In this document: piece after piece, positions 48,083 to 60,441 of the stretch
Numbering within the stretch: position 1 is the first letter of the stretch
How the letters are laid out: each line of letters begins with the position of its first letter
Assembly: GCA_005406025.1 (NCBI GenBank)
Contig: BGZK01001040.1
Coordinates: forward strand, 62,001-126,000
DNA length: 64,000 bases
Direction of reading: 5' to 3'
Source: Eumeta japonica
Lineage: Eukaryota; Arthropoda; Insecta; Lepidoptera; Psychidae
Notes under the pieces: generated by a model
What the model saw: only the letters and a program-made list of their open reading frames with translations
Told to the model about the DNA's origin: nothing
The model's database searches: none
Program-made: the position numbers and the translations under genes

Positions 48083-48440
48083 GGGCCGTCTTAGGCTATG
48101 CAGGGGTCCTTGAGCACACCAAGTTCAATACCTTAGGCACACAGCCGGGGCCCTTGGACGTACAGAACATTGGCCTTTGGGTACATAGAATTTAGGGCCC
48201 TTTTAAAGTCTTTTACGCGAATGAAAATAGAATGTAATTTCACGTGCACTTGAAAGACGATGACGGTCTTTTGGAGGTTCCGTCGGCCCGGGAGCTCCGG
48301 GCCCGTGGAAGAGATGGTACTTACTACCCAAGACACGGAACGAGTGATTTAATCTGCAATAACCTAGAAACTCATCGGTCGATTTGCCTATGGTCAAGAT
48401 TCGAACCCACTAACTTCTGGTTTGAAGACAACGCTCCAAA
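48083..48440. repeat. probable decayed repeat (CAGGGCCGTCTTAGG end)
   Basis: CAGGGCCGTCTTAGGC resembles a transposon terminus common in insect genomes. Farther on, TCAAGATTCGAACCCACTAAC (48402) looks like a reversed B box of a tRNA-derived repeat. Boundaries are not clear, and the overlapping short ORFs are not supported as genes. Confidence 0.35.
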
Positions 48441-48889
48441 TTATAAAAACTCCTAGCGTCGTCTTGTAGGTTTGATTGCGAATTCTCGTTTTTATTTCAA
48501 AACTTCTTTATTATTAAACATTAACAATATATGTACTACTTTATGTCTGTAATAAAACAGCACGTCTGTTCTAGATTTCAACAAAATTTTAGATTTTTTT
48601 ATGGCATGTCTATCTGTTTCTGGTGACGTGTTAGGGTGCCCCCGCGGCCGGACCCCCGCCACGGGACAACCCGGACAATAACAAAACTCGGACAGTCTCA
48701 ATGTCCCGGGCACAAAGGCGTCCTGGGTGGACCCCTGGTGAAACCTTATTCAGCTAATTTCGTGCTTATTCACTTTTCACAGTCGGACACTGTATACAGG
48801 TGTTACGTTCATTGTCGCAGAACAATCAATAGTGAATACATCTTTGGCTATAAAAGATGCAGTGTATTAATAAGAATGTTTTGTGTGTG

Positions 48890-49130
48890 GTAAATGATTC
48901 GCTGGGTAAACGAGAAAGTACCGAGTTCGATTTCTGGCCAAGGGCGCATTGAACTATGAGTTTTTTTTTACTTAAAGATTACGTTAAGCCGTAGGTCGCG
49001 GCAGTTTTTACCGCATTTCGGAGCGCACGTCGCCCTATCGGCCCCAGAAGCTCTGACTTCGACGGCAACAATCGGTTACTAAAACTAAAAACTCGTTATA
49101 AGAGATCCTCAGCGTTCACTGTGTTAATAC
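48890..49130 (+). mobile_element. tRNA-derived SINE, 'taagcc' family (degenerate)
   Basis: A B-box-like CCGAGTTCGATTTCTGG, then TTACGTTAAGCCGTAGGTCG and TTTTTACCGCATTTCGGAG, resemble the 26.9 kb copy. The tail differs. Confidence 0.52.
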
Positions 49131-49664
49131 TCCCTTAAATATGGGTATTTATTTTTTATCATGTCGCTATTTAATGAAAAAAGGTGCATACGTCCATCCA
49201 CCTGGTAATAGCGCTGATATTGCCATTGAAAATTTGGTCAAATACTCGCTAAATCGTTAAAGCCTAAATGAATACTTAACAGCAACTGGGATAAATGGCG
49301 TTAAATATTTTTTTTTTCACATATATATATATGTATATATACGACCACAACAGGGGATTAATTCTCAGAAACGGGTCACCTGACAAAGTAAAAATTCACA
49401 AAGTAATACTTAACAGAAACAGTGATCTATGTTTTCACATCCCTCATACAATACGCGTTACCTATTTGAGTAAGTACAGTATCAGACATCTGAAAATACT
49501 ATTTTTATATTGTTTTTGTTCGCTTTTGTGATATTTTGTTATAGTTCTATCTTGTTTATTATCTCTGGATTTTTTTTTAATAAGATTTGGAATCACATGA
49601 CCCGAGAATCACCTCTTTGCACGAAAATATTGTCACGTATGAGAGATACGAGCGTAGGCATGTT

Positions 49665-49735
49665 AAATAAAAAAAAAACCGGTCAATGCGAGCTTCGGAA
49701 TCCAGAGTTCGGGGTTCCGTAGCGGTGAAAAAGAA
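49665..49735 (-). repeat. 'GTCCG' family end fragment, reversed
   Basis: On the plus strand AAAAAAACCGGTCAATGCGAG and CGGGGTTCCGTAG form the reverse complement of the family 3' end (GGAACCC...CTTGGCCGGTTTTT). Confidence 0.45.
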
Positions 49736-50104
49736 AGAAAATAAATTAGCGGCTACGATTTAATATCCATAACAATACCTGTTTTGAATTATTGACATTT
49801 TGTAAGAAAAATATTAATCATAAAAATAATTGAATTTTTGTAATAACACGATTTTTGTAGCTTTGATATCAATGAATTAATTTTGTGGATCACATTCTAG
49901 ATCATAATTTTATTGAATAATTATTAGCAGTCGAGAAAATGTCTAATATGATTTCTATATTAATATTTCGTTTATATTATAATAGCCTATATTTCGTTCA
50001 AATATTTAATTTTTTTTTTCAGTTTTCTATGCTTTGTTACTTACTGCCTAAACATCAGAAATGACCAATATTACAAACAAATTACAACGTTCTAAGTAGT
50101 CAGT

Positions 50105-50200
50105 TTTAAGGTTCCGTAGCTAAAGGCAAAAAGGAAACCTTTATAGTTACTTCCTGACCGTCCGTCCGTATGTAAACAGCTTTATAATTCCGCTATTATA
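50105..50200 (+). repeat. 'GTCCG' family fragment (5' part)
   Basis: AGGTTCCGTAGCTAAAGG, then AAAGGAAACCTTTATAG and GACCGTCCGTCCGTATGT, the recurrent head of this family. Confidence 0.55.
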
Positions 50201-50744
50201 AGATGTGTATAGACAGGTTTAATGTACTTAAATCATCATACAACTATTGTAAATGGAATAGCCAAATTTTGGAGATGATTTTCCTTCCATAAAATTGAGA
50301 TTTTTTCACACGCTCACAAGATATTATTGGATAAGTATTTAAAAATGTATAGTGCAAAAAAAAATTCTATGTAATTCATCAGTTTGTAAGATTTCAAATT
50401 CGTTAATTTTGCGTAGCATTTGTCTAAATTTTTGACCATATGATTTGTAAAATTAAAAAAAATATATTAATAGCATTCTTTGCCAAAATATAATGGAATA
50501 GTTGGATGAAATAAAAAGGAGTTTTAAAATCTCTGCCTTTAATAAATAAATACATTTAATACAAAAATAAAACAGCGATAAATTGCGCCATAAATTTGAC
50601 TTCAATATGCACAGCGTCGCCCGCGCATTGAGATACAACTCGCGAAAGCCGTACATAACGGGCAATGGATATTCTTTGTGGGGACCTCCGGCCGCGCGCC
50701 GCTTTGTGGACGCGTCGGGTTACGTTACGCATATACAGGATGAT

Positions 50745-50950
50745 CCCGGCCAATGTCCGTATGCTGAGACTGTTGGATTTCGTCCAGTGAGTGACAATCT
50801 CGGTAGTTCACTCTCCCCTGTATGACCCCACTCCGCCTCCATCAGATATCCTACTCCCATCCGAGAGGCCAGCAACGCACTCGTGACTCTTGGGTAACGA
50901 GTGTTCGTGGTGACCACCTAGTCTCGGATAGCGCGCATGCTCGTTTACCC
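50745..50950 (-). repeat. 'cccatggacac' family repeat, reversed
   Basis: The reverse complement contains GGTGGTCACCACGAACACTC, GAGTCACGAGTGCGTTGCTG and ACGAAATCCAACAGTCTCAG, matching 18.1 and 61.7 kb in order. Confidence 0.62.
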
Positions 50951-51264
50951 CTCGAAAATGCTATAAAAAGTCGGTTAAAAAGAGACATTCATTGAGAAGG
51001 GTTAAACGTTTTTGCGGGTATTATGTAACCTAAAATTAAATGAATAAAATCTATTATTAGTCCAGGAAGGGCGGGGGCGTTGCTACCGCTATAAAAACGT
51101 GTAGGGTAATTTTTATTTCCGCTGTCTTATTCAACGCTTGTTCCTCGATCGGTAAAGACAGTTATAAAATTTCAAAGATTTACTTCGTCATCGACGAAAG
51201 CAAACAAAAAGCGATTTAAGTTACTGAACTTACTACTTTATAAGTACGGAATTTATACTTTGGT

Positions 51265-51460
51265 ATGTCGAAAACGGCTATAGGGATTTCGACTTTACCA
51301 GAAAAACGTGATTAAAGGTATTTTAATAAAATTTGCTTTGTAACGCCATCTAGTGGAAGTTTGAGGTAATTAAAATTTTTTGATTACATAACGTTTTCAA
51401 CAACAGATGGCACTACGTATTATAAATTAGACAGACGGAGCTGTGTGACATTTAACCTCA
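51265..51460. repeat. dispersed repeat with 'caacagatggcac'
   Basis: GAAAAACGTGATTAAAGG, TAACGCCATCTAGTGG, TTTGAGGTAATT and TCAACAACAGATGGCACTAC recur in order at 59270-59435. Confidence 0.55.
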
Positions 51461-52139
51461 GCATAGGTAACAAATAATTTTCATATTACGTAGTGCACGT
51501 ATATCACGTATTTAAATATTTATTGATAGATATAACCGTAAGCAACTATTCCCGGGGAAGTTGTCGTATTGCTACAGCAAACCGGGCGAAGCATGTTTGC
51601 ACAATTACTAAGTGTTTAAATGATTTCTTATTAATGAAGATGTTGAGACACAGAAATATTATTGTTGATGGATGACTTTGTAATGGACAAGCGACAGACA
51701 CTGACTCTGTGGTTTCTGTGATGAAACTCACAATGCTTTATAAGCCCATTGATATATTTAAACTATCCCAATCTACATATTTAATCGAAACAAATGACGT
51801 GATCCTACTTTATAACAATGGAACGATTATCGTCTCGATCGTTACTCCCACGCGGCATATCCTTGGTCGAGTGCGCATGCGCCGGCATCGGAAGCACGAT
51901 ACCAACTCGGTGTTGAGGTTTAACTTACGGGAAGCTTCGAAATTAGGGAAATAAAATTAGATAAATAATGTCGTACGTGCACCGGTAACCGTCCGCCTAT
52001 ATAGGAGGTATTTGATCATGCATCTTTTGGTAAGTATTCATAATCTCCTTTGTAAGAACAACTTTGCCAAAGTAACTATAACGAAAATACACTTATAAAT
52101 AATATACACAAAATATACTTATAAATAATATAGACACAA

Positions 52140-52345
52140 CCCTAATAAATGCTCACCCAGATTGCAAGTATGGGTACGGTCGGGTAGCGGCACGACGCGA
52201 TGAATTCTTTTCCGTGCAAGTTCGCAATTGATTGCGGTTGTGCGAAGCTGATCATTGGTCGGCCGGGCGGCGCGTACGCGGTTGACCACCTAGCCCTCCG
52301 CTGCGGCGCGGTACCTTCGCGTCAGCTGTTCTAAGAACGATGTTT
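52140..52345. other. GC-rich island, no recognised gene
   Basis: GGTCGGCCGGGCGGCGCGTACG and CTCCGCTGCGGCGCGGTACC in an AT-rich region. No ORF of note. Confidence 0.28.
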
Positions 52346-53835
52346 TTACTACATAGATATTCTAAGCTATTTTTCTGAGAAACAACAACTTCAATGACTA
52401 TGGTTTTCTTACCAAAATTGTTTTATAAAGAGAAGAGATTATGAATATTTTCGTGTGATAAAATCCATTCTGTTTACATAAATTTAATCAAAGCCACTAA
52501 TTTAAGAAACATAGGTTCAAGGGAGAGTTTATTATTCGACTCTAGCACAATCAATTTTCATAGCGTCCATTTCTAAAATCATAAATCATTTGTAAAATTA
52601 ATGAATAACCTATTAAAGTTTGTCTATAAAACTATTGATTTTACTAGTATATTTATTTTTATATTCAAATTACATTTTATATAGTCTTTAGTATGAGTGC
52701 AATAATACAATAAAAACAAATCGAATTGTGATTTGATCTAAAATTAATTTATTAATGAATTAAACGTCAAAATTTTGAAATCATACCGTAATAATCACGA
52801 TCAATTATTGCTGTAAACTGCATTTGATTTTAATGGGATATCATCGGTTTTATAATGTGCAAAATTCTCGTGTAGAAAATGTGTTATACAGTTTGTACAT
52901 AAGATCAATGTGATATGCGAGATGTGACAATTACATAAGGATTTAGTTGTCATATAGCCTTGGTGATCGTTTTATATAAATCAAAGAATAGCCTAGTCAG
53001 CTAGGCGACTTAAACAACTACGTACGGATGTCTCAGAACATAACTGACTGATTTAAGCCCCACAGTAACATTATGTTTGTGCCGCCGAAAACGTGACGTT
53101 GCTAATTTAGGTGGTTAATACGGCCATATTTGAAAATATATAGATGTCGGATCTCAGTTTTCATGTAATTTTATCAATATTTATTTGAACACTCTGTATG
53201 TACGTGGTAATCCATTAAAATGTGTCCATAGAAAAAACACACATCTGACAAGAGTCCAAGAGACATGGCAACACACAAAAAAAAAAGTGTTTTGTTTTTT
53301 GTGCGGTCCACATCCCGCCCGCTTATTTATAAGACCGATTTGAAATTTGTAGGCTTTTTAATTGCTTTTTTATAAAGTTAAATATAAAAAAAGAGGAGAA
53401 TCATTTCAATTTCTAACAGACCTGATATTATTCTTTAGATTTAATGTTTCATTTTGACGTTTTTCTCGAGTTAATTAATAATCTATTTTTTTCGTTTTTA
53501 ATTTTTCTACGTTTGTTGATAAACAGTATTGAGATATAACTAAAAAAAAATTATTATTTTATACATTTATACGTTATAAAGTTGATAAGGTATCACAAAA
53601 TTAACGAAAGTTGTCGTGGGATACTCGGTAGAAACGAAGACCACTACGCACAATAAAGGAATGGTAAGAAGTCGTATTTAAAATTATTTCCTAAGTTTTT
53701 GTTTATAAAGTTGAAAAATTATAAATTATATTTACAAACTATAAATTATATTAAATACAAATAAATATTTAAAAATATATATTAATACATTCGACACATA
53801 TATGTAGACATACATTTGTAAACAAGCTTTAAGAT
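52346..53835. other. AT-rich non-coding DNA
   Basis: No gene or repeat family identified. Confidence 0.45.
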
Positions 53836-54227
53836 AGTAAACTGATCTAGAGCCGTCAAGGACATCCCTCTCTCTTAAACTTTCATCTCCCTCCCCCTCT
53901 CTCTAAAGCGACAATAGTAAACTGATCTAGAGCCGCCAAGGACACCCCTCTCTCTTACATTTTCATCTTTCTCCCCCTCTTCCTATAGCGACAATAGTAA
54001 ACTGATCTAGAGCCACCAAGGACACCCCTCTCTCTTAAACTTTCATCTCCCTCCCCCTCTCTCTAAAGCGACAATAGTAAACTGATCTAGAGCCGCCAAG
54101 GACACCCTCTCTTAAACTTTCATCTCCTCCCTCTTTCTAAAGCGACAATAGTAAACTGATCTAGAGCCGCCAAGAACACCCCTCTATCTTACATTTTCAT
54201 CTCTCTTCCTCTCTTTCTAAAGCAACA
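53836..54227. repeat. 80-bp minisatellite, five units
   Basis: Units starting AGTAAACTGATCTAGAGCC begin at 53836, 53916, 53996, 54076 and 54150. The period is 80 bp, with one 74-bp unit caused by small deletions in the pyrimidine-rich half (CTCTCTCTTA..TCTCCCTCCCCCTCT). All units lie head to tail. Confidence 0.93.
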
Positions 54228-55619
54228 CTCTTTCTTGTGGAACTCCCATCCGCCACACCCGCCATAAAGAACTATATTCTAATTAAATTTTTATGTAGAT
54301 TTTCGATTCAACAAATGGATATTTCTAAATTTAAATACATTCGTTTACTCGACAGCAGCGCTCTCTCACGGCGAGGAAACGTATTTTAAGTGTACGCAAC
54401 CTGTACACCAACAATAAGCTCACAACTGATTACGTTGGGTTAAAAATTCTGCGAAACATGGATGTGCACCGGTCTGCCTTATCTGGTTACCCCGTAATGG
54501 GAAAAGTACCATGGTTCGTAAAGAAACAAAAAAAAATTAAAAATACCAAAAACATGTTACACTAAGCCTCTACATCAGACGTACATAATATTGGATTAAA
54601 TATGATCCCTTAAATATGTTTGAAATTTCTAATGTTACTGATATACGTTGAATAATTTCGCTTGTTTCGTTCGTAACAAAATATGGCAATTCGTGACCAA
54701 ACCTACCTCCCGATTTGCATCTGCCGGGTCGTTGCCCCCCTGTAGCCCAGTAGCATGTACGCTCACGCCCATCGCCCTAGAGGGGTGAGCAGCCGACAAT
54801 AGCCTTCTACGCCCCAACGGATCTATTTGATTAGGAATTACACAAAAGAGATTTTATACGGCGCGAAGGAAGTTCGTTGATCCTGTAAAATTAAATTTGT
54901 TTGCAACACGAGGTGTATTGATTGCATCGGATCACATTTATAAAGGCACTAACGTTTGCACGCGTCTCCACCCGCGTAGATGTTTTTTTTGGATAGTACT
55001 TAACCCAATAATATAGCTGAAAAAAAATACTAATAATAAACTGTATCAAGGAGTTTTATTTAAATACAACATATGTTATTTAGCCATCAAAAGAATTAAT
55101 GATTTATTATGCTTTTTATTTTTAAGGTAGGAAATTATTTTTTGTGTATAGGTCATGTTACGACGTCTAAAACAAACTCAGTCATGTGCGCGTGCGCGGA
55201 TAAGCGCGCATGTAATGAAATTGATCATAGATAATAAGGTTTACATTGCATTAATCTATAGCTAACCATGTCTCACCTCGTGAGAAACGCATCCTTGACG
55301 GAGCACTCTTTTAGACCGAAAAAAAATCGAACATATTTTTTTTCCACCGCATTCCTCGGAGTTTTAACGAAATAGAGGCCGACAGGAGTTCGCCTGGACG
55401 GGCTGGGGGTATTTTGTGACGTCATCCGATATTAGGAATTGACAGCGAGTAGGTGGACGTCGCCCGTGATACGTGGCTGGCGTTGTCTGTCTGTCGTTGA
55501 ATAGCTTTGTGTGTTCAAACAGAGAAACACGGAAATTTAAGAATGATTTTTTATTATAAAATTTAAAGCGACCGATACAAAACCGTTTTTGTATTATTTA
55601 CTTACAGGGCCTATAAGAG
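54228..55619. other. non-coding DNA
   Basis: No gene or repeat family identified. A mildly GC-rich patch lies at 55370-55500. Confidence 0.42.
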
Positions 55620-55815
55620 GCAAACGAGAATGCGGACCGTAGTATAGTATATGGTCAGCGTTGCCCATGGACACTCGTGACCATGAAGGAGTCACTTGTG
55701 CGTTCCTGGCGTTATTTATTAGGAATACGCTCTTTCTTTGAAGGCCCCCTTGACAAAGTTCGTTGGGAATACCGCTGAAGGTGAAACATTCCAGAGACAT
55801 CACATTTAAAAGCCA
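55620..55815 (+). repeat. 'cccatggacac' family repeat
   Basis: GCGTTGCCCATGGACACTCG, AGGAGTCACTTGTGCGTTCC, GGAATACGCTCTTTCTTGAAG-like text and GGGAATACCGCTGAAGG match the family. Confidence 0.62.
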
Positions 55816-56449
55816 TGAAATTTGTTATTTACACCATAGATGAAAATCTATTGCAGAAGACTTATTATAATGTAATTGCAACGGATATAAAAAGTTACAA
55901 CAACCTTTTAAAAAATATAATTATTTGAAAATTTTATTCTTGTGGACTTTTTGTGAGATGGATATCGAAAAAAATGTTTATTATACATTTAGTACATTTA
56001 TAGACCTTTTAAAAAAATTTATACGAGTAACCTTATAAAAGTTTTATTTATTTTATTATAAACCGTATAAAATATAAATTTTATTCGAAATTGCTGAGCG
56101 ATTTGGAGTAAAAACTTAAATCAGTCGTTTCTACGTACGAGATCGCTCAACTTCGTCGTTTGATCGATCATCGCCGAATTATGTAATAACGGGGGGGCAG
56201 AAAGGCAGCTGCCCTTGGAAATTGTACGTTCTGTAATATATTACGCCCCGTTTACACGATCTGATCTAAAAAAAATCTGGCTTGCCTCCCTCCCCCCCAG
56301 GCCAGAAGCTGGGTACGCCCATGATGTTCGTTGAGATCAATATATCGCTTCTTTCAATGGAACCACTTAAAAAAACACTTTGACCACTCACACTTAGGGG
56401 TCGTTTCACATCTGAGGGCTTTTTCATGTGAAAGAAAGGCTTTATTATC

Positions 56450-56525
56450 CCTACTAGCATTTGTCCCCGACTTCGTTTGCGTGTTTGTACTGCTGAACGT
56501 AACAACTGCACCGATTAAAAAAAAA
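56450..56525 (-). repeat. hexamer-family tail fragment
   Basis: ACTAGCATTTGTCCCCGACTTC and GTTTGCGTGTTTGT match the reversed tail at 10712. Similar short remnants lie at 7325-7375 and 58205-58250. Confidence 0.42.
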
Positions 56526-56694
56526 ATGTCATTCAAAGAAGCTACGTTACCCCGAGATTTATATTGTAGTAATAGAGTCATGCTCTGGTCAACGGCTGCG
56601 GCAAAAAAATGGGTTCGTTCCATCGTTACGTACCACACTCTCATATAACACGGACGTCAAGTAACAGCTTCCTCTGTTTAATTCTGTTCGGTGA

Positions 56695-56885
56695 ATAAGG
56701 GTTCCGGTGGTCTACTCCCCACCCCATTACCCCACTCCCCTCTATTAATCTCTACTCCATTTGAGACCAAGAGACCGGAAACACTCTCGTGCCTCCTCTG
56801 GGGTTGCGAGTGTCCATGAGCGGCGTTGACCTCCTACTCTCTGATGGCTAACAAGCTCGTTTGCACTTCTAAAATGTTATAAAAA
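56695..56885 (-). repeat. 'cccatggacac' family repeat, reversed
   Basis: GGGTTGCGAGTGTCCATGAG, CGGCGTTGACCTCCTACTCT and GCTAACAAGCTCGTTTGC are the reverse of the family head. CCGGTGGTCTACTCCCC is the reverse of its distal part. Confidence 0.6.
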
Positions 56886-56899
56886 AGCATTACCTCCAC

Positions 56900-57015
56900 C
56901 TTCGCACAAATTGGAACACTGACCGGTAGCGGTATTGAATCTGAAAATGGGACAGAAAGAAAAATCGAGAGCCCGATATTAGTCTCCTGGGATCAGAAAC
57001 CTGCACTTGGAGAAT
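56900..57015 (-). repeat. hexamer-array repeat fragment, reversed
   Basis: GACCGGTAGCGGTATTGAATC, AAAATCGAGAGCCCGATATT and ACTTGGAGAATAA form a reversed, decayed array of the same type. Confidence 0.45.
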
Positions 57016-57149
57016 AAACCTTAATGGAGGCCGGTGTACGGAGAACATTTCGTACCTTTCGTAACTTTCTCGCTATGAAATTTTACAAATAAACAATGAA
57101 AGTTTCTAAATTCCCGAACCGATATCTTGCCAGTATAAAAAGAGGAAAA

Positions 57150-57250
57150 AAGGGTAGGGATTATCGGTGTGCGAAATATCTACATATGCAATTAAGTTTA
57201 TGCGGAACCCTCAGGAAGGAGTCTTGCTCGCCCTTGTCCGATGTTTTTCT
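57150..57250 (+). repeat. 'GTCCG' family 3'-end fragment
   Basis: TATCTACATATGCAATTAAG, then GCGGAACCCTCAGG and GCTCGCCCTTGTCCG match the 3' end of the family. A weaker copy of the first part lies at 17990-18030. Confidence 0.45.
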
Positions 57251-59199
57251 TTTTAGCGTCGGACCGACAGCTCGATGATATTAAGCGACCAATATTGTGA
57301 GATCGAACGATTGAAGAGTCGCCAAGACTGTTGATAAATGAATTTAAATGCATTTTGATCCCAATACAATTTTCAAAAATTAATAAAGAGCCGTCGGACG
57401 TAACAGACAAATCGAGGCGAAAAACGTATACATGTATAGTCGTTTCCAGGTCCCGTACGGCCATTAGCGACCCACGGAACTCTATATCTCGAACAAATAG
57501 TGTCGGCGGGCGTGCCCATCAATCAGCGCTATCTCGTATCGACTCTTGCGCTGGAGATCTGTCAAGATAGTGTCACTATCTACGATGTGTTAGGTACTTA
57601 CTTTTTTACTATTTGATTACGGCCACCACACTAGTGTCAGTGAGCAACTCCGCTCGTATGGCATATAATAAATAATAGAACACACATAAATAAAGGTTCG
57701 TACAAACCTAATCAAACTGCGTGCGTCGACTAAATCGATCTAGACAGATTTTAATAGATGCATTTTTGAATGAAATTTAAACATACCACTTAACTTCGTA
57801 TCTAACTTTCAATAATTATAAAATGTTAGTTTCTTTTAGGTACACTAAATGTAAAAATCCTTAACTAAATTGAGCCCATTTAATATGAGACAATAGAAAA
57901 AGCAAACTTCAAAAACGGCCCCTTGGTTTTTAGTAAATTGCTATCGGGTAAACAAAAAAAGTAATAATAAAAATAAAAAATATATATTATGAAATATTTT
58001 AGTCTTTACTTGATTTTCTGTGCTTAATAAATTATTTAAGTAAATGTAAAAAAATAATTATCCTTAATTCCCTGACTGCCCTCCGAAATTTCACTCGCAT
58101 GAAATACAATTCTTTTAATATTAGATATATAGAAATTCAGCGGCCTTATTAGTCGGTTGATCAACTTGTTTCAACATATCGTCGCTTTAGCATATGTGCA
58201 TGTTACATCGTGTCTATTAGCATTTATCCTCACTCTGTCCGTGTGTTTGTTCATATTTATTTATTAAAACCTTTTCAGCAGTTTTAAAAGTTACCCCTTT
58301 TAAGACAACAAACAACTCTAACCCTTTACGATATCAGCGTATATTACAATTAGAACTACCCACTGCAACAACGTCTTATAAAGTAGCGATATATTCGTTT
58401 TTAAATGTTTATTTCTATATCTCGTTACTTTGAGTGATTGTTGTGCATACATAAATTTATACATGGATATTGCATGCCTTAAGCGCGAGCGTAGGTATGC
58501 TTCTACTGTCGCCTGAAAATCCCGTCTAATCACGATAACTAAAAAACTATTTGACTTTTAAACTTAATTTCTTTTTCAATCTCATCACTAATCAATTGGG
58601 AATAACTGTATTGAAAATCACAGCTTGATATAGTACCGATTAGCTGTAATTGAATTTTTAAACTCGCAGTTATTCATGTTTTGATCTGTCATTTCGCTTA
58701 AATATCTGAAATGGAGATTGAAATGATTTTTTTATGTTTTTTGTAATTGCCAACAGATGGCGGTAGTAATGTCAAAAATAAAACAATTATTTTCGCTCGA
58801 GGATCAGCTTTACTATTTAGTTCAACTGTTTAGCTGAACTGAACGCAAGTCGCGCGCGCAGGGTGTCCGAGTTTAAATCTGTCCTAGAATTAGTTTTTTT
58901 TAAATTATTTTTAATTACTTTCAAACGTTTTAATTAATTCCAAAGTTATTTTTAATGTAATTAGCAATACGTTTATATCAACAACAGTTATTGTATAATC
59001 GTTTTAATTAGTTACTTCGGGAAAGTTTTGAAGAACTTCAAAAAAGGATTTTTAGTGAAAAGCTCATATATTATCATTAACCTCTAATTTAAATAACGTA
59101 CGTATGGCACGAGCGGTTAAGGCATGCACATTTGGATCTACCAAATTTCTTAATAATGTGTACAAAGACCTAATTTTCATATTATTTTGGAAATTACTA
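57251..59199. other. AT-rich non-coding DNA
   Basis: Short frames at 57331-57570 and 58318-58533 have no recognisable product. A tRNA-like A-box phrase at 59109 (CACGAGCGGTTAAGGCATG) has no B box. Confidence 0.4.
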
Positions 59200-59440
59200 A
59201 AACGATTTCGATGTAGATTTGTATTTTGATAAAGTTTCGCTTTTTAGATTTACCTATATGGGTGTTTTCCCTGGAAAAACGCGTTTGAAAAAATATTACT
59301 GTGAACGTTGCTTTATAGCGCCATCTTGTCAGATTTTGAGGCAATTTTATCGTTGCTATACTGTTGGATGTGGTTCCGGAAGTACCAGTAGGCTTAACAA
59401 CTTCTCTCAACAACAGATGGCACTACGTGACATTATTAAA
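59200..59440. repeat. dispersed repeat with 'caacagatggcac' (longer copy)
   Basis: GGAAAAACGCG, TAGCGCCATCTTGTCAG, TTTGAGGCAATT and TCAACAACAGATGGCACTAC match 51.27-51.43 kb, with about 50 extra bases before the last block. The ORF across it is therefore repeat-derived. Confidence 0.55.
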
Positions 59441-59929
59441 GTGCAGCAGGTAGCAGTTATAGTTTATATATTAAGTAAGGGTATAGATATTATATATCTA
59501 AATATTTAATTTTGGTGATATAAGCAACTTCTTCTGTGGAAAATTATAATATTCCCGCGGTAAACTCGAAAGACGTTAATCGAAGCTCAGTCGCTCATTT
59601 ACTTATTTAAATATGGCCAGAATCATTGTTCATATTTGTGCGAAATATTCATTCGTTGCGACAACACGATTTGAAATTGAATTGCATGGCTTGTCAGATG
59701 TCAAAAAAACTATGGAGCGATCAAAATGATAACTTTATGAAAGGAATAAAAAAGATATTTATATCAAAGTCATCCTATCCTAACTACTTTAAAGTAAGTG
59801 TGCAAACCGATTCTATTCGACAACGTAGTTACAGGTTTTTGTCAACTCACTTCTGATTTGACGATCCCACAATATTTTTTATATTTTCATCATACCCTTC
59901 GAGGCATGAAGGGAGCGGTTTTGATTAGG

Positions 59930-60180
59930 CTTAAGTTAAAAACTGGTTTGTGAGTTCGACCGCGGTCGGAATCAAACCCGGTGTTTTTTGGTCAGAAGGC
60001 AGTACACTTTTACGCGAATAAGTATTATAAGGGTCAACTTGCAGAAGACTCCGTCGCCGTCGTCCAGGAGCAGGAGGTGGGAGCACGCGAACATCATAAC
60101 CGAGGGTCACACGAGCCGCCACAGCTATCCAGTTTCTTTTAGGATGGAAACGCGTTAACCTGAAACGCACTTGACTCCGG
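59930..60180 (-). repeat. probable repeat-derived segment
   Basis: GGTCGGAATCAAACCCGGTG and TGGTCAGAAGGCAGTACAC look like a reversed tRNA-like B box followed by a common lepidopteran repeat phrase. The minus-strand frame ending here (PPPAPGRRRRSLLQVDPYN) is uninterrupted for 79 codons but I do not recognise it as a protein. Confidence 0.35.
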
Positions 60181-60184
60181 GCGC

Positions 60185-60400
60185 CTCCGTCCGGGACCCT
60201 TTCGGAGTGTGATCCGGTTACGGCGCGCTAACGAGAGAGGGTCGAATTTCCCGTGCGGTCGTCCCTCCCGTTCCCACTCCCGCTCCCGCTGCGTCGGTGC
60301 GGCAGGGGGAGGGCCGACGCCGCCCCGACGTGTGATATCCGACGGAGGCAGTACATTATCCGCGGCAGTTCCGCGGGCGGAATCGTTTCGTGGTTAATTA
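60185..60400 (+). promoter_or_regulatory. CpG-rich block, possible promoter or first-exon region
   Basis: A compact GC-rich stretch with (TCCCGC)-like runs (CCCGTTCCCACTCCCGCTCC), in otherwise AT-rich DNA, lies 40-250 bp before the candidate exon at 60442. I see no TATA box; the call rests on composition and position. Confidence 0.3.
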
Positions 60401-60441
60401 CATGTGAAATTAGGAATCGGTTGTTTTTTTTCTGTTGACAG

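Noticed and set aside
59105..59150. tRNA-like A box GAGCGGTTAAGGC
   Set aside because: No B box or cloverleaf can be found at the proper distance, so not a tRNA gene.
59219..59509. 96-codon plus-strand frame
   Set aside because: It overlaps a dispersed repeat shared with 51.3 kb, so it is repeat-derived.
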